64,000 nt of DNA from an uncultured Clostridia bacterium (GCA_947175335.1 CAMWMF010000004.1:1-64000); one strand, 5' to 3'. Numbered from the stretch's first letter, positions 10,296 through 20,643 are shown. Numbers and translations are program-made. Notes: generated by a model from the letters alone, not told the origin.

Positions 10296-10865
10296 ATGGA
10301 CGAAATCGTTTTGGCAAGTAATAACAAAGGTAAGTTAGCTGAATATCGAGCTATGTTAAGCGGTTATAGCGTTATTACGCCTAAGGATTTGAATATTGAG
10401 TTGGACGTAGAGGAAACGGGCAATACGTTTTACGACAACGCGCTACTCAAAGCGAAAGCGCTTTTTGAGCTGTGCGGCAAGCCGTCCATGGCGGACGACA
10501 GCGGATTGTGCGTGGATGCGTTAGGCGGCGCCCCGGGTGTGTTTTCGGCGCGTTACAGCGGCGGCAACGACGAGGATAATATAAACAAACTACTTGCCGA
10601 ATTACATGGCGAGAGTAACCGCGCCGCGCACTTCGAGTGCTGTATCGTCTACTATGACGGAAAGGATATAATTTCCGCCACGGGCAAGGCGTACGGGCGT
10701 ATAACCGAGTCGAAAGAGGGTGACGGCGGGTTCGGTTACGACCCTGTGTTTTTCAGCGACGATTTGCAAAAAACGTTCGGTAGGGCAAGCGAGGAAGAAA
10801 AGAATACGATTAGCCATAGGGCGCGCGCACTGCGTGCGTTTTTGGACAGTCTTTTGTTGGGGTAA
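10296..10865 (+). CDS. rdgB: dITP/XTP pyrophosphatase, RdgB/HAM1 family
   Basis: LASNNKGKLAEYR, MADDSGLCVDALGGAPGVFSARYSG, GDGGFGYDPVF, SHRARALRAF. Confidence 0.95.
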   Translation: MDEIVLASNNKGKLAEYRAMLSGYSVITPKDLNIELDVEETGNTFYDNALLKAKALFELCGKPSMADDSGLCVDALGGAPGVFSARYSGGNDEDNINKLLAELHGESNRAAHFECCIVYYDGKDIISATGKAYGRITESKEGDGGFGYDPVFFSDDLQKTFGRASEEEKNTISHRARALRAFLDSLLLG

Positions 10866-10889
10866 TGACTAGGTTAGGAGATACTTGCT

Positions 10890-11381
10890 ATGTACAATAT
10901 GGCACCCGATCAAATTCTCTATAAGCTTGTGGTCATTTCGGACTCGCACCACGACATGGCGCGGCTGGAACAGCTTTTGCCGGTAATCAATTCGGCTGAC
11001 TATCTTGTGTACTGCGGCGACGGCGTAATGGACGTTATGTGGCTTCGCGGGCGCATAAACGTGCCCATCGTTTGCGTCAAGGGCAACAACGACATAGGAC
11101 TAAACGTGCAAATAACCGACCTTGCAAGCGTGGCGTTCGGCAAGACCAAGGCGCTCGTTACGCACGGGCATAAATTCGGCGTAGGGCAGGGCATAGGCAA
11201 CATACTCGGCATGGCAATGATGAAGGATTGTAAGCTCGTGTTTTTCGGCCACACGCATAGGTATATGGATTTTATGCAGGGCGGCGTACACTTTATCAAT
11301 CCCGGCGCATTGTGCAACGGCTCTTATGCGCTCGTTGCCGGCGACGGCACGCAGTTCGTCAGCAAGCAATGTTTTATTTAA
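10890..11381 (+). CDS. YfcE/MJ0936-family metallophosphodiesterase
   Basis: VISDSHHDM, YCGDGVMDV, KGNND, THGH, FGHTH motifs. Confidence 0.9.
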   Translation: MYNMAPDQILYKLVVISDSHHDMARLEQLLPVINSADYLVYCGDGVMDVMWLRGRINVPIVCVKGNNDIGLNVQITDLASVAFGKTKALVTHGHKFGVGQGIGNILGMAMMKDCKLVFFGHTHRYMDFMQGGVHFINPGALCNGSYALVAGDGTQFVSKQCFI

Positions 11382-11440
11382 TTGCCAAGGATTATCGACC
11401 CCGCATGGCGGGGTTTTTTGTTGCGCGAAAATTCGCAGAT

Positions 11441-11483
11441 TTAAGGAATTATTAAGGATTTGCACAAGCAATTATGTTATAAT
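11441..11483 (+). promoter_or_regulatory. Response-regulator operator and promoter of the two-component operon
   Basis: TTAAGG-N5-TTAAGG direct repeat (11-bp period) 20 bp upstream of TATAAT (11478-11483). Confidence 0.55.
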
Positions 11484-11500
11484 GTGCGTGGAGGATAATT

Positions 11501-12184
11501 ATGAAATATAATTGCCTTATAGTGGACGACGAAAAAATGCTTGCCGACAGCACTGCCGAATACTTTAACCTGTTCGGTGTTACGACTGTCGCGGTATACG
11601 GTGCCGAGCAAACGCACAAGTTTTTTGCGAATAACACAGCCGAGCTTATTTTACTCGATATCAGCTTAGGCGACGGAAGCGGTTTCGAATTATGTAAGTG
11701 GTTGCGGCAAAACACAGACGTACCTATTTTGTTCATATCCGCGCGCGGCAGCGACGACGACAAGATTGTTGCTCTAAGCATAGGCGGGGACGATTATATC
11801 CAAAAGCCGTACTCGCTTGGCGTGCTGCTTGCAAAGGTCAAAGCGGTATTAAAACGTTACGGCAAGGTGAACGTAACCGAATATTCGGACGGATACTTGA
11901 CGGTCAACTTCGAGTCCAAGCAGGTGAGTGCGGGCGGTAACGCCGTCAAATTGACTGCGCTTGAATTCAAGCTGCTTGCGTACTTGATAGAGCGGCGTGG
12001 CAAGGTCGTGTCCAAACAAGAGTTATTCCAAAACGTGTGGGAGGATAAATTCACCGGCGACGGTACGCTAAACGTGCATATACGCCGCTTGCGCGAGGCG
12101 ATAGAGGTCGATCCAACTTCGCCCAAGTATATCGTCACGGTCTGGGGCGACGGCTACAAGTTCATAGGGGGCGACGGTAAATGA
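11501..12184 (+). CDS. OmpR-family response regulator
   Basis: Receiver domain (IVDDE, LLDISLGDGSG, K103-like) plus winged-helix trans_reg_C. Confidence 0.93.
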   Translation: MKYNCLIVDDEKMLADSTAEYFNLFGVTTVAVYGAEQTHKFFANNTAELILLDISLGDGSGFELCKWLRQNTDVPILFISARGSDDDKIVALSIGGDDYIQKPYSLGVLLAKVKAVLKRYGKVNVTEYSDGYLTVNFESKQVSAGGNAVKLTALEFKLLAYLIERRGKVVSKQELFQNVWEDKFTGDGTLNVHIRRLREAIEVDPTSPKYIVTVWGDGYKFIGGDGK

Positions 12185-13443
12185 AAAGAGGTGTTTTACT
12201 GTTTGGTTTAATTGCCGTGTTTGTTGTCGAAATTATTGCGCTGATTGTGTTTGCGGTATTTGCGCCCGATTTTTCGCAAGACGTAGTGGCTGTCAACGAG
12301 GTTGTGCAGTCGGTTACTGCGGACTTTAACGAACTTAACGCGCACAAAAATACGACTGCACTCGACTATGCCGTAATAGACAACGGTGGCAATGTGATTT
12401 ACAAAACCAAATCGGGATTGTCCGAAAGCGTAAACCAAGCGATTGCGCACCGCGACACCATTCTCGATATAACCGACGGCGGGGCGGTTGTCGGCAAAGT
12501 GATTATATACAACGACGGCAGTAGCACGCTAACGTCGCAAAAGCGGACGGTCATTACGGTTTTGGTTGTCGCAATAGCCGTGCAGTGCCTTGTGTGCGTG
12601 GGCTACGTTTTGTATTTGCAGGTGCGGGTTATTAAGCCGTTTCACAAGCTTAAAGGCTTTGCCGAGCGCGTCGCGTGCGGCAATTTGGATATCCCGCTGG
12701 AAATGGATAAGGGTAACCTTTTCGGCGCGTTTACCGAAAGCTTCGATATTATGCGCAGCGAGCTCAAAAAGTCGCGGCTTGCGGAAGCGGCTGCACAGCA
12801 AAGCAAAAAGGAGCTTGTGGCAAAGCTGTCGCATGACATAAAAACGCCGATTGCAAGCATAAAAGCTGTGTCGGAAGTGGGGCTTGCCGTCGCAAAAAAC
12901 GGCAAGGACAAGTCCAATTACACGCAAATAATAAACAAGTCCGATCAAATCAATACGCTTGTTACCAACTTATTTTCGGCTACGTTGGAGGAGTTGGAGC
13001 AACTAACCGTAACGCCGACGAGCTTGGACAGCAAGAGAGTAAAGGAGCTATTGGAAAACGCCGATTATCTTCACCGTGCTGTCATTCCCGATATGCCGCA
13101 ATGTTTGGTATATGCGGACGGCTTACGGTTGCAGCAGGTGTTCGACAATATCTTTGCCAATTCGTACAAGTATGCAAACACCGATATTGCGGTCGCTGTT
13201 CAAAGGTGTGACGACTGCATAGAGGTTGTTATCGAGGACGAAGGCGGCGGTGTGCAGGGCGAGGAGTTACTCACGCTCAAAGAAAAATTCAAGCGCGGAA
13301 GCAACGCTGTAAACATCGAAGGCGCAGGACTGGGACTTTATATTTCCGATTACTTTATGCACGAAATGAGCGGGGTGCTAGATATACAAAACGGCGAGCG
13401 CGGTTTAAAGGTGACGGTTAAAATCCCGTTCAATCACAATTAA
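12181..13443 (+). CDS. Sensor histidine kinase
   Basis: Two TM segments, HAMP, KLSHDIKTPIASI H-box, HATPase GAGLGLYI. Confidence 0.93.
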   Translation: MKRGVLLFGLIAVFVVEIIALIVFAVFAPDFSQDVVAVNEVVQSVTADFNELNAHKNTTALDYAVIDNGGNVIYKTKSGLSESVNQAIAHRDTILDITDGGAVVGKVIIYNDGSSTLTSQKRTVITVLVVAIAVQCLVCVGYVLYLQVRVIKPFHKLKGFAERVACGNLDIPLEMDKGNLFGAFTESFDIMRSELKKSRLAEAAAQQSKKELVAKLSHDIKTPIASIKAVSEVGLAVAKNGKDKSNYTQIINKSDQINTLVTNLFSATLEELEQLTVTPTSLDSKRVKELLENADYLHRAVIPDMPQCLVYADGLRLQQVFDNIFANSYKYANTDIAVAVQRCDDCIEVVIEDEGGGVQGEELLTLKEKFKRGSNAVNIEGAGLGLYISDYFMHEMSGVLDIQNGERGLKVTVKIPFNHN

Positions 13444-13450
13444 TAAAAAT

Positions 13451-13494
13451 TTAAGATTTTGTTAAAGACAGTTAAGATAATAATACGGTAGAAT
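13451..13494 (+). promoter_or_regulatory. Response-regulator operator and promoter of ABC transporter operon
   Basis: TTAAGA/TTAAAG/TTAAGA repeats upstream of TAGAATGTGCGTG; matches the layout upstream of the regulator gene. Confidence 0.55.
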
Positions 13495-13515
13495 GTGCGT
13501 GTAAAAGGAGCTACT

Positions 13516-14274
13516 ATGAACGAAGTTTTATTAAAAACAGACAAGCTGTGCAAAACGTTTTCCAACGGCGGGTTGCAGCAGCATGTGTTAAAGAATATCG
13601 ATTTACAGCTTTATCGCGGCGATTTTACCGTCATTATGGGCGCGAGCGGCGCGGGTAAGTCCACGCTTTTATACGCGCTTTCGGGTATGGATACGCCAAG
13701 CATCGGTTCTATAACGTTCGGCGACACAGTAATATCCGATCTGTCGCAGGACGGGCTCGCGGTGTTCCGCCGCAATCACTGCGGGTTTGTTTTTCAGCAA
13801 ATTTATTTGATAGACGGCATGAGCGTTATGGACAACGTTTTGTCGGCGGGATTGCTCGTAAACAAGGACAAAAAAGCTGTCGTCGCGCGTGCAAAAGAGC
13901 TGTTCGCGGCGGTGGATATATCGGAAGAAACACAGCGCAAGTTTCCCACTCAAATATCGGGCGGGGAGGCTCAACGCGTAGGCATAGTGCGAGCGCTTGT
14001 GAACAATCCCGAAATACTTTTTGCCGACGAGCCTACGGGCGCACTCAACTCGCAAACGGGCTTGGACGTACTCGATACTTTAACCAAGTTCAACGAGCAG
14101 GGCCAAAGCGTGGTAATGGTCACGCACGATATGCGTTCGGCGCGGCGCGGCAACCGCATTTTGTACTTAAAGGACGGCATAATCTTGGGCGAGTGCGATT
14201 TAGGCAAGTACGTGCATGGCGACGAAGCGCGGCACGAAAAGCTGTCTGCTTTCCTTGATGAAATGGGGTGGTAA
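13516..14274 (+). CDS. ABC transporter ATP-binding protein, MacB/BceA type
   Basis: GASGAGKSTLL, QISGGEAQRVGIVRALV, LFADEPTGALNSQTG; ATG 13516 chosen over upstream start. Confidence 0.92.
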   Translation: MNEVLLKTDKLCKTFSNGGLQQHVLKNIDLQLYRGDFTVIMGASGAGKSTLLYALSGMDTPSIGSITFGDTVISDLSQDGLAVFRRNHCGFVFQQIYLIDGMSVMDNVLSAGLLVNKDKKAVVARAKELFAAVDISEETQRKFPTQISGGEAQRVGIVRALVNNPEILFADEPTGALNSQTGLDVLDTLTKFNEQGQSVVMVTHDMRSARRGNRILYLKDGIILGECDLGKYVHGDEARHEKLSAFLDEMGW

Positions 14275-14275
14275 G

Positions 14276-16618
14276 GTGAGAAAGCTTTTTCTTATTGCGC
14301 GCTCCAATATGCGCAAAGCCAAGGGGCAAACCGCCGCAATAGTTGTACTTATTTTGATTGCGGCGTTAATGCTCAATCTTTGGCTCATGCTGTCTATGGA
14401 CTACAAAGCCAACTTTGATAGATGCCACGACAAGCTCAACGACGGGCATATCACTCTTACCGTGGACGACAAAGACGGCGAGGTGAGTGAATTTCTCGAT
14501 AAAATTCTCGCAAGCGAAAAACGCGTTTCGCGGTACAGTTTGGAAAGCTATTTGCATATGACGACGCAAATTCCGTACAACGGCGAGCAGTTCAGTACTT
14601 GGTGCGTGTATATGCCCAAACAAACTGCGTTGTCGCGCAAAATCGGTAGAATGGAAATTGTGGAAGACGGCACGTATACAAGCGGCATATATTTACCCAT
14701 GCTTTACAAATCGGACGACGTCGCAGTAGGCAAAACTGTCGAAATTTCTATCGGCAGCAATAAAGTAAACTACAAGGTTTGCGGATTTTTCAACAACACT
14801 ATGTTGGGCTCGCACAACTGCGGAACGACCGTAATTATTTTCACCGAGGATAAGTACGCCGAACTCGAACAATCGGGTTATGGCGTTAAATCCACCCTTT
14901 GCTCGGTACGCCTTAAAGATAAGTCGATAAACCTCAACTTCGAGGCTGACATAAAAGCCAAGGTTTCACAGCAATTTCCCAATCTGACGATGGTGAGCAA
15001 CTGCTACGACATCGTTACGCAGGCGCGCTATATTTCGCAAATGATATGCTCGGGCATAATCAGCGCAATGGCGTTTTTCGTACTGCTTATCGCGCTTGTT
15101 GTAATAGCGTCCAACATAATCAACTATATACAAGTAAATATGAAAAACCTCGGTGCGCTCAAAGCGGTGGGGTATACGAGCAGGCAGCTTGTTTGTTCGT
15201 TGTTGATACAGTTTTTGGGGCTGACATTGTTGGCTGCAATTATCGGTGCGGGATTGGCATATTGTATTTTCCCTGCGATAAACTCGATGATGATTACGCA
15301 AACGGGCATACCGTATGCTACGCGTTTCTTGCCGCTACCGCTACTTATTACGCTGTTGATTTTGGGCGGAGCCGTCGCGCTTGCCGTGTGGTTGTCCTCG
15401 CGCAAAATCAAAAAAATCGAGCCTATGTCGGCGCTCAGGGCGGGCATAACGACGCACAACTTCAAGCGCAACCATATTCCGCTGGAAAAGACTAAGGCGC
15501 CGCTAAACCTCGCTCTCGCGCTCAAAACGACGCTTTCGAACGTCAAGCACAATATAACGGTGTGTATCACTATGCTCGTGTTGTCGCTTGTGTTGGTATT
15601 CTCAGGGCTGATGACAAAGAACGTAATTATGGATATGACGCCGTTCATAGATCTCATAATGGGCGAAATGGCAGATAGCTGTATAAGCGTCGATATTGAA
15701 AAGGAGAGCGAATTTCTGCAAAATATGAACGCCGACAGCCGAGTGGAAAAAGTGTATCTTTATCACTCTATAAACATTGCGCATGCCGGCGGCGCGGAGC
15801 TTATGGTAACGCTGTGCGACGACTTTTCTACGGTCAACAACAAAAGCGTGGTGTTTGACGGACGGTTCCCTAAGTACGACAACGAGTTGGCGCTCGGTGC
15901 AAAATATGCCAAGGAAAAAGGTATTAAAATAGGCAACGAAATTGAAATCACGGCAAACGGAAAAACGGAGAAGTATCTTGTATGCGGCTTTACGCAGATT
16001 TCCAATTACTTGGGGCGCGACTGCCTTATGACAAGGCAGGGCTATGAGCGGCTGGGAACGCTGGCGTACACCAATTATTATATAAACCTTTCTAATGGTA
16101 CTGACGTTGACGCATTTAATGCCGAAATGAAAAATCTGTTCGACGGACACGTCAATACCGTTATAAATATTCAAACCACTGTGGAAAGCGCGAGCGTCGT
16201 TTACGTGTCGCTTATGACTATAATAGTTATCGCTATGCTTGTACTTTCGGTAATTATCGTAGCCTTTGTTTTGTTCCTTTTGGTTCGCACAATGCTCAAC
16301 AACAAAATGCGCGATTACGGTATTTTAAAGTCGCTCGGCTTTACCACAAGGCAACTTATACTGCAAACCGCATTGTCGTTTATGCCGTCGATTATACTTT
16401 CTACGGTGATAGGTCTTGTCATATGCTGCCTTATAATAAACCCGCTTATGAGTATGTTTTTGAGCAGTATAGGCATAGTAAAATGTACGTTCGGTTTGCC
16501 GATTGGTTTTATTACCGCAACGGGTCTCGGACTAATCGTTTTATCCTTCGGCTTGGCGTGCTTGCTGTCGCTGCGAATAAAAAAGATCGCCCCGCGCAAT
16601 TTGTTAGTGGGGGAATAA
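14276..16618 (+). CDS. FtsX-like ABC transporter permease
   Basis: ~780 aa, two FtsX-type TM domains, follows the ATPase; GTG 14276 start (MRKLFLIARSNMRKAKGQT). Confidence 0.88.
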   Translation: MRKLFLIARSNMRKAKGQTAAIVVLILIAALMLNLWLMLSMDYKANFDRCHDKLNDGHITLTVDDKDGEVSEFLDKILASEKRVSRYSLESYLHMTTQIPYNGEQFSTWCVYMPKQTALSRKIGRMEIVEDGTYTSGIYLPMLYKSDDVAVGKTVEISIGSNKVNYKVCGFFNNTMLGSHNCGTTVIIFTEDKYAELEQSGYGVKSTLCSVRLKDKSINLNFEADIKAKVSQQFPNLTMVSNCYDIVTQARYISQMICSGIISAMAFFVLLIALVVIASNIINYIQVNMKNLGALKAVGYTSRQLVCSLLIQFLGLTLLAAIIGAGLAYCIFPAINSMMITQTGIPYATRFLPLPLLITLLILGGAVALAVWLSSRKIKKIEPMSALRAGITTHNFKRNHIPLEKTKAPLNLALALKTTLSNVKHNITVCITMLVLSLVLVFSGLMTKNVIMDMTPFIDLIMGEMADSCISVDIEKESEFLQNMNADSRVEKVYLYHSINIAHAGGAELMVTLCDDFSTVNNKSVVFDGRFPKYDNELALGAKYAKEKGIKIGNEIEITANGKTEKYLVCGFTQISNYLGRDCLMTRQGYERLGTLAYTNYYINLSNGTDVDAFNAEMKNLFDGHVNTVINIQTTVESASVVYVSLMTIIVIAMLVLSVIIVAFVLFLLVRTMLNNKMRDYGILKSLGFTTRQLILQTALSFMPSIILSTVIGLVICCLIINPLMSMFLSSIGIVKCTFGLPIGFITATGLGLIVLSFGLACLLSLRIKKIAPRNLLVGE

Positions 16619-16629
16619 GGAGAAGTATT

Positions 16630-16884
16630 ATGAACAAAACCGATTTCATCAAAGAGCTGGAACGCCAAACCAAACTTTCCGCCGAACAGTGCGCAGCCGT
16701 CAATGACGTTTTGGAAAACAACTTCATTTTCCGCAAAAAGAACAACCCCAAGATTGTGGCGGAGCTGTCCGAACGCCTCGATATAGACGAAGCAGAAGCA
16801 GACGGTATTTTCGAACTGTCTATGAGCATCATAAAGTCAGAATCAAAACACGCCTTGCGCCATCCGTTAGGCTCAAAACGTTAA
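16630..16884 (+). CDS. Small helical protein, end of ABC operon
   Basis: MNKTDFIKELERQTKLSAEQC..., RBS aaggag, co-directional with the ABC genes. Confidence 0.7.
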   Translation: MNKTDFIKELERQTKLSAEQCAAVNDVLENNFIFRKKNNPKIVAELSERLDIDEAEADGIFELSMSIIKSESKHALRHPLGSKR

Positions 16885-17027
16885 AATGGTAAAACAAATT
16901 CGACTACTGAGTCAGAGGAAGAATTTAAACACAAGATATTGTGTAGTGTATATGGCATCAGCCACCATATAATGTAATTTTCGACGATTTTTAGCCTTTT
17001 ACTCCCAAATTCTCCCAATAATAATAA

Positions 17028-17070
17028 CGGACTATTTAGTCGGATTTTGTCCGTCATTAGTCCGTTTTTT
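17028..17070 (+). terminator. Intrinsic terminator
   Basis: cggacta...tagtccgtttttt. Confidence 0.7.
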
Positions 17071-17158
17071 ATGCAATTTTGCCCAAATTACTCCCAAATT
17101 CATATTTACAGTAACAATGTAGCGATTGTTACGTTGTCTGTCATTAGTTGGATTATTT

Positions 17159-17193
17159 GCGACTAATCTGGAATCTGATTCGAGATTAGTCGC
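17159..17193. repeat. Perfect 11-bp inverted repeat / hairpin
   Basis: gcgactaatct-N13-agattagtcgc. Confidence 0.7.
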
Positions 17194-17363
17194 TATTTTC
17201 TATGCCGCCAACGCGCTGCGCATAAAAAATGAAAAATGATTTTTTAAAAAGCACAAAAAACCTCAAGATAACACAATATCACCGAGTGGAATTCGTCATT
17301 CACTTTTGTATAGATTTATGTTGCTTTTTGTAGTTTTTTTGGTAGAACACACAAAGGGCTTGC

Positions 17364-17393
17364 TTGACAATTAAAGGCACCTTGTGATATAAC
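17364..17393 (+). promoter_or_regulatory. Sigma-A promoter of a leaderless sigma-factor gene
   Basis: TTGACA-N18-TATAAC; predicted start site falls at the ATG (17401). Confidence 0.6.
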
Positions 17394-17400
17394 AAAAGTC

Positions 17401-17928
17401 ATGAAATCTACAAATGAGATAACCAAATACTTGAAGCGGCTGAAAAACGGGGAGAGATGTCTTGAAAATTTTTTCCACGCAGCTTCCGGTTATATTAAGT
17501 TTGTTGCTTATTACTATTTAGTGGACAAATCGTTTGTGGACGATGTTGTTAATAGTACGCTTTATAATATTTTCGATAATATTCAAACTTTCGATGAGAA
17601 TCAAAGCGGAAAAGCGTGGATAAGTAAGATTGCTCAGAACGAAGCATATGTGATTAACAATCGTGAAAGAAAACATAATCATACATCTTTGGACGAAGTA
17701 AGCGAAGAAGTCGCCTGTACAACAGACGATTATAAAAAGTTGGACTTTATGTCTGCTTTGCAAAACTCTTTAAGCGAATTGGGCGAGACAGACCGGCAAA
17801 TATTGATTTTTCGTCTTATCGATGATATGACTTTCGAAGAAATAGCAAGCAGACTGGATATGTGCGTAGGTACCGTTTATAAGCGGTTTAAAAGAAGCGC
17901 CAAAAAAATCAATAAAGATATCTCGTAA
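17401..17928 (+). CDS. RNA polymerase sigma-70 family (ECF-like) factor
   Basis: Region 2-like N-terminus and region 4 HTH (LSELGETDRQILIFRLIDDMTFEEIASRLDMCVGTVYKRFKR). Confidence 0.85.
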   Translation: MKSTNEITKYLKRLKNGERCLENFFHAASGYIKFVAYYYLVDKSFVDDVVNSTLYNIFDNIQTFDENQSGKAWISKIAQNEAYVINNRERKHNHTSLDEVSEEVACTTDDYKKLDFMSALQNSLSELGETDRQILIFRLIDDMTFEEIASRLDMCVGTVYKRFKRSAKKINKDIS

Positions 17929-17981
17929 GAATTGGAAAAATTATCGTGTCGATTGTGATATAGCTAAATAGAGGTGATATC

Positions 17982-18794
17982 ATGAATAAAACAAACAGGA
18001 TAAAAACGATCGCATTATTACTGCTGTGCTTGCCGTTTTGCGGCGGATGGTCAAGCACGCCTGCCGCTGCCGAACAATCGGATAGATACGTCGGCGGTGA
18101 GCTGATAGGTACTTATGCTTCTTCCGAAACTATTCCGTATGTGTCTAAACAAGTTGTTGATGATATCTCTACTGCAAACAGTACACCTAAATACTTTGCC
18201 GTGAATGGTATGCAAAACGGGTGCGGAGCGGTTGCCGGCGGAATTATAATCGGCTTCTATGATAAGTATTACGCAAATTTGATACCGGGATGGGATTCAT
18301 ATTATTCAACCGGTAGATACAAAGGGCAGGACGGAACATATGTACAAGGACTTCTTTTTGATTTGTATGATAAGATGCAAACCAACGTTGTAGCGCCCGG
18401 AGTATCTGAAAGCGAATTTAAAAACGGATTACAAAGCTGTGTCGTAGATCACGGTTATAATATACAATATACTTCGCTTGGTGCGGGAAATAACTTTAAT
18501 TACAGCACATTTAAAACAGCAGTAAATAATAACCAGCTTACCGTGTTGTTTGTTGAGCCGAGTAATATTTACAGCTTGGAGCCTTTTGAAAATGAAGATA
18601 TTTTAGTATCCAGCACCATAAACGGCAATCATATTATGGTAGCGTATGGGTATTATGAAGTTAAGTATACTTTAAGTAACGGAACAAGAACGGACAAATA
18701 TTTGTATGTTGCAACCGGACTGTCTGGTAGTTCCACGGCCTTATACAAAGTCGGTTCGTATGTCAACGCAGCTTACAAAGTAACAATAAATTAG
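17982..18794 (+). CDS. Secreted papain-like (C39-like) cysteine protease
   Basis: Signal peptide; NGCGAVAGGIIIGFYDKYY (Cys) and GNHIMVAYGYY (His) motifs. Confidence 0.65.
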   Translation: MNKTNRIKTIALLLLCLPFCGGWSSTPAAAEQSDRYVGGELIGTYASSETIPYVSKQVVDDISTANSTPKYFAVNGMQNGCGAVAGGIIIGFYDKYYANLIPGWDSYYSTGRYKGQDGTYVQGLLFDLYDKMQTNVVAPGVSESEFKNGLQSCVVDHGYNIQYTSLGAGNNFNYSTFKTAVNNNQLTVLFVEPSNIYSLEPFENEDILVSSTINGNHIMVAYGYYEVKYTLSNGTRTDKYLYVATGLSGSSTALYKVGSYVNAAYKVTIN

Positions 18795-18802
18795 AGGCGG
18801 TT

Positions 18803-19498
18803 ATGCGCGTAGAAAAAAAACTGAACAAAGCAATAAAGCAGGATGGCATCGATACGCAATCAGAAATTCTTGAAGAATTGAAACGTCGCTATCCGCAATA
18901 CGTCAAGCAATCGGATAAGAAACAAGCTCCCGTAAAGAAACGCCGGTTTGCGTTTATTTCCGCAATTGCTGCTGCGGCTGTTTGTGTGGCGGTTATAGTG
19001 CCTTGCGTTGTATTATTGCCTAGAAATAACGGCGGCGGCATTGGAGGAAAAGAGAATATTCGCTATTGTACGCAAGGAGAGTATGATAAGGGTAATGTAG
19101 AATATACAATTGGAGAATATCGCGAAACTAACAATCTTAACTTTTTATATTTCGATTGGTATGAATTCGGTGAAGATTTCAGAACATTTTGTTATACAAG
19201 TAATTCGGATAATGAGGTGCTAGGTTTGGAGGAGCAAACATATTTACCTCAATCCGACGAATTTGTACAATTATCCATAACCAAAACAAATGTATATTTG
19301 GATGTATTAGATTTAATTATTGGAAAATGCCAAAATGAAGATTACGTTGACAATCATAAGGTAGCATGGTCAGTAGCAGGAGAATATGCAACTTGTATAT
19401 TCGAAAATAGTGGATATAGGTATTTTATACAAATAGAACAAGGAAAAGACGAAAACAGACTGTTTGAACTAGTTGCCGAACTTTTGGATACAAAATAG
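18803..19498 (+). CDS. Single-TM membrane protein, possible anti-sigma partner
   Basis: Short cytoplasmic N-terminus, TM FAFISAIAAAAVCVAVIVPCVVLL, extracellular C-terminus; same operon as the sigma factor. Confidence 0.5.
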   Translation: MRVEKKLNKAIKQDGIDTQSEILEELKRRYPQYVKQSDKKQAPVKKRRFAFISAIAAAAVCVAVIVPCVVLLPRNNGGGIGGKENIRYCTQGEYDKGNVEYTIGEYRETNNLNFLYFDWYEFGEDFRTFCYTSNSDNEVLGLEEQTYLPQSDEFVQLSITKTNVYLDVLDLIIGKCQNEDYVDNHKVAWSVAGEYATCIFENSGYRYFIQIEQGKDENRLFELVAELLDTK

Positions 19499-19676
19499 AA
19501 CAACATATTTTTTACTGCTCTACCGCAGGTAGTTGATTTATTACATACAGTCGTTGATAGAGTTGATATGACCAATCCAGCTTCGCGCATAAATAAATTG
19601 TTTAAAATACGAGAAATATTGACTTGAAAAAAGATATAGTTTATGCTATAATTGTTGGTGGAGGTTATATACGAAG

Positions 19677-20633
19677 GTGAACAAAAAGAGTGAACGCATA
19701 ACCGTAGTATCATATTTTTGTGGTTGCGGCGGGCTTGATTTAGGGTTTCGAGGCAATTTTGTCTATCATGGGCAAAAATATGATAGGTTGCCTTTTGATA
19801 TAATTAGTGCATTTGATTTCAATGAGAAATGTGTTGCGACATATAATAATTACTTTGAACACAAGGCAACAGTTGGTGATTTAGAAAAAATCGATCCAAA
19901 TTCTGTAGTCGGGGCCGATGTGTTGATTGGTGGTTTCCCTTGCCAAGAATTCTCATCATGTGGTCCTTTAGGGGGGCTCGAATCACAGCGCGGACAGCTT
20001 TATAAGGCATTAATTAGATATATGAATGCACATAGACCTAAGGTTGTTGTGGGTGAAAATGTAATCAATCTTGAACGAATGAATAAAGGCGAAGTTTTGA
20101 AAACGATAGTATCAGACTTAGAAGCGCCGGGGTACCGAATTGAAGTTTGGAAAATGTTTGCTCCAGACTATGGTGTTCCGCAAAGACGCACTAGACTTTT
20201 TATTATATGTGTAAGAGATGATTTGAAAGGTTTTCCTAAAAAACCTATAGCTGAATATGTTAATAATCACCATAGTGTCGAATGGGCAATTGGAGATTTA
20301 ATAAATATTGTAGATGAGTCGGTTCCCAATCAAAGCCAATTTTTTGCCGCTTCACGGGCAAGAAAAGGAAATGGACAAGGCGATGAAAACAATATGCGAA
20401 ATAAACCAGCATATACTATTCGCGCAAATCCAAAATCACGCGTTCAATTTCATTATGAATTGGACAGGCGTCTGACCGTTAGAGAGTGTGCAAGAATTCA
20501 AACATTTCCTGATGATTTTACATTTGGATTCGCAAAGACAACTAGCATATCGCAAATAGGGAATGCTGTACCGCCTATATTAGCGCATACGGTCGCGCAG
20601 GCTATAGCAAATTATTTTCAAGAATTAAAGTAG
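19677..20633 (+). CDS. DNA (cytosine-5) methyltransferase
   Basis: FCGCGGLDLGF (I), GGFPCQEFSS (IV), VVGENV (VI), QIGNAVPP (X). Confidence 0.95.
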   Translation: MNKKSERITVVSYFCGCGGLDLGFRGNFVYHGQKYDRLPFDIISAFDFNEKCVATYNNYFEHKATVGDLEKIDPNSVVGADVLIGGFPCQEFSSCGPLGGLESQRGQLYKALIRYMNAHRPKVVVGENVINLERMNKGEVLKTIVSDLEAPGYRIEVWKMFAPDYGVPQRRTRLFIICVRDDLKGFPKKPIAEYVNNHHSVEWAIGDLINIVDESVPNQSQFFAASRARKGNGQGDENNMRNKPAYTIRANPKSRVQFHYELDRRLTVRECARIQTFPDDFTFGFAKTTSISQIGNAVPPILAHTVAQAIANYFQELK

Positions 20634-20643
20634 GGAGAATAAT

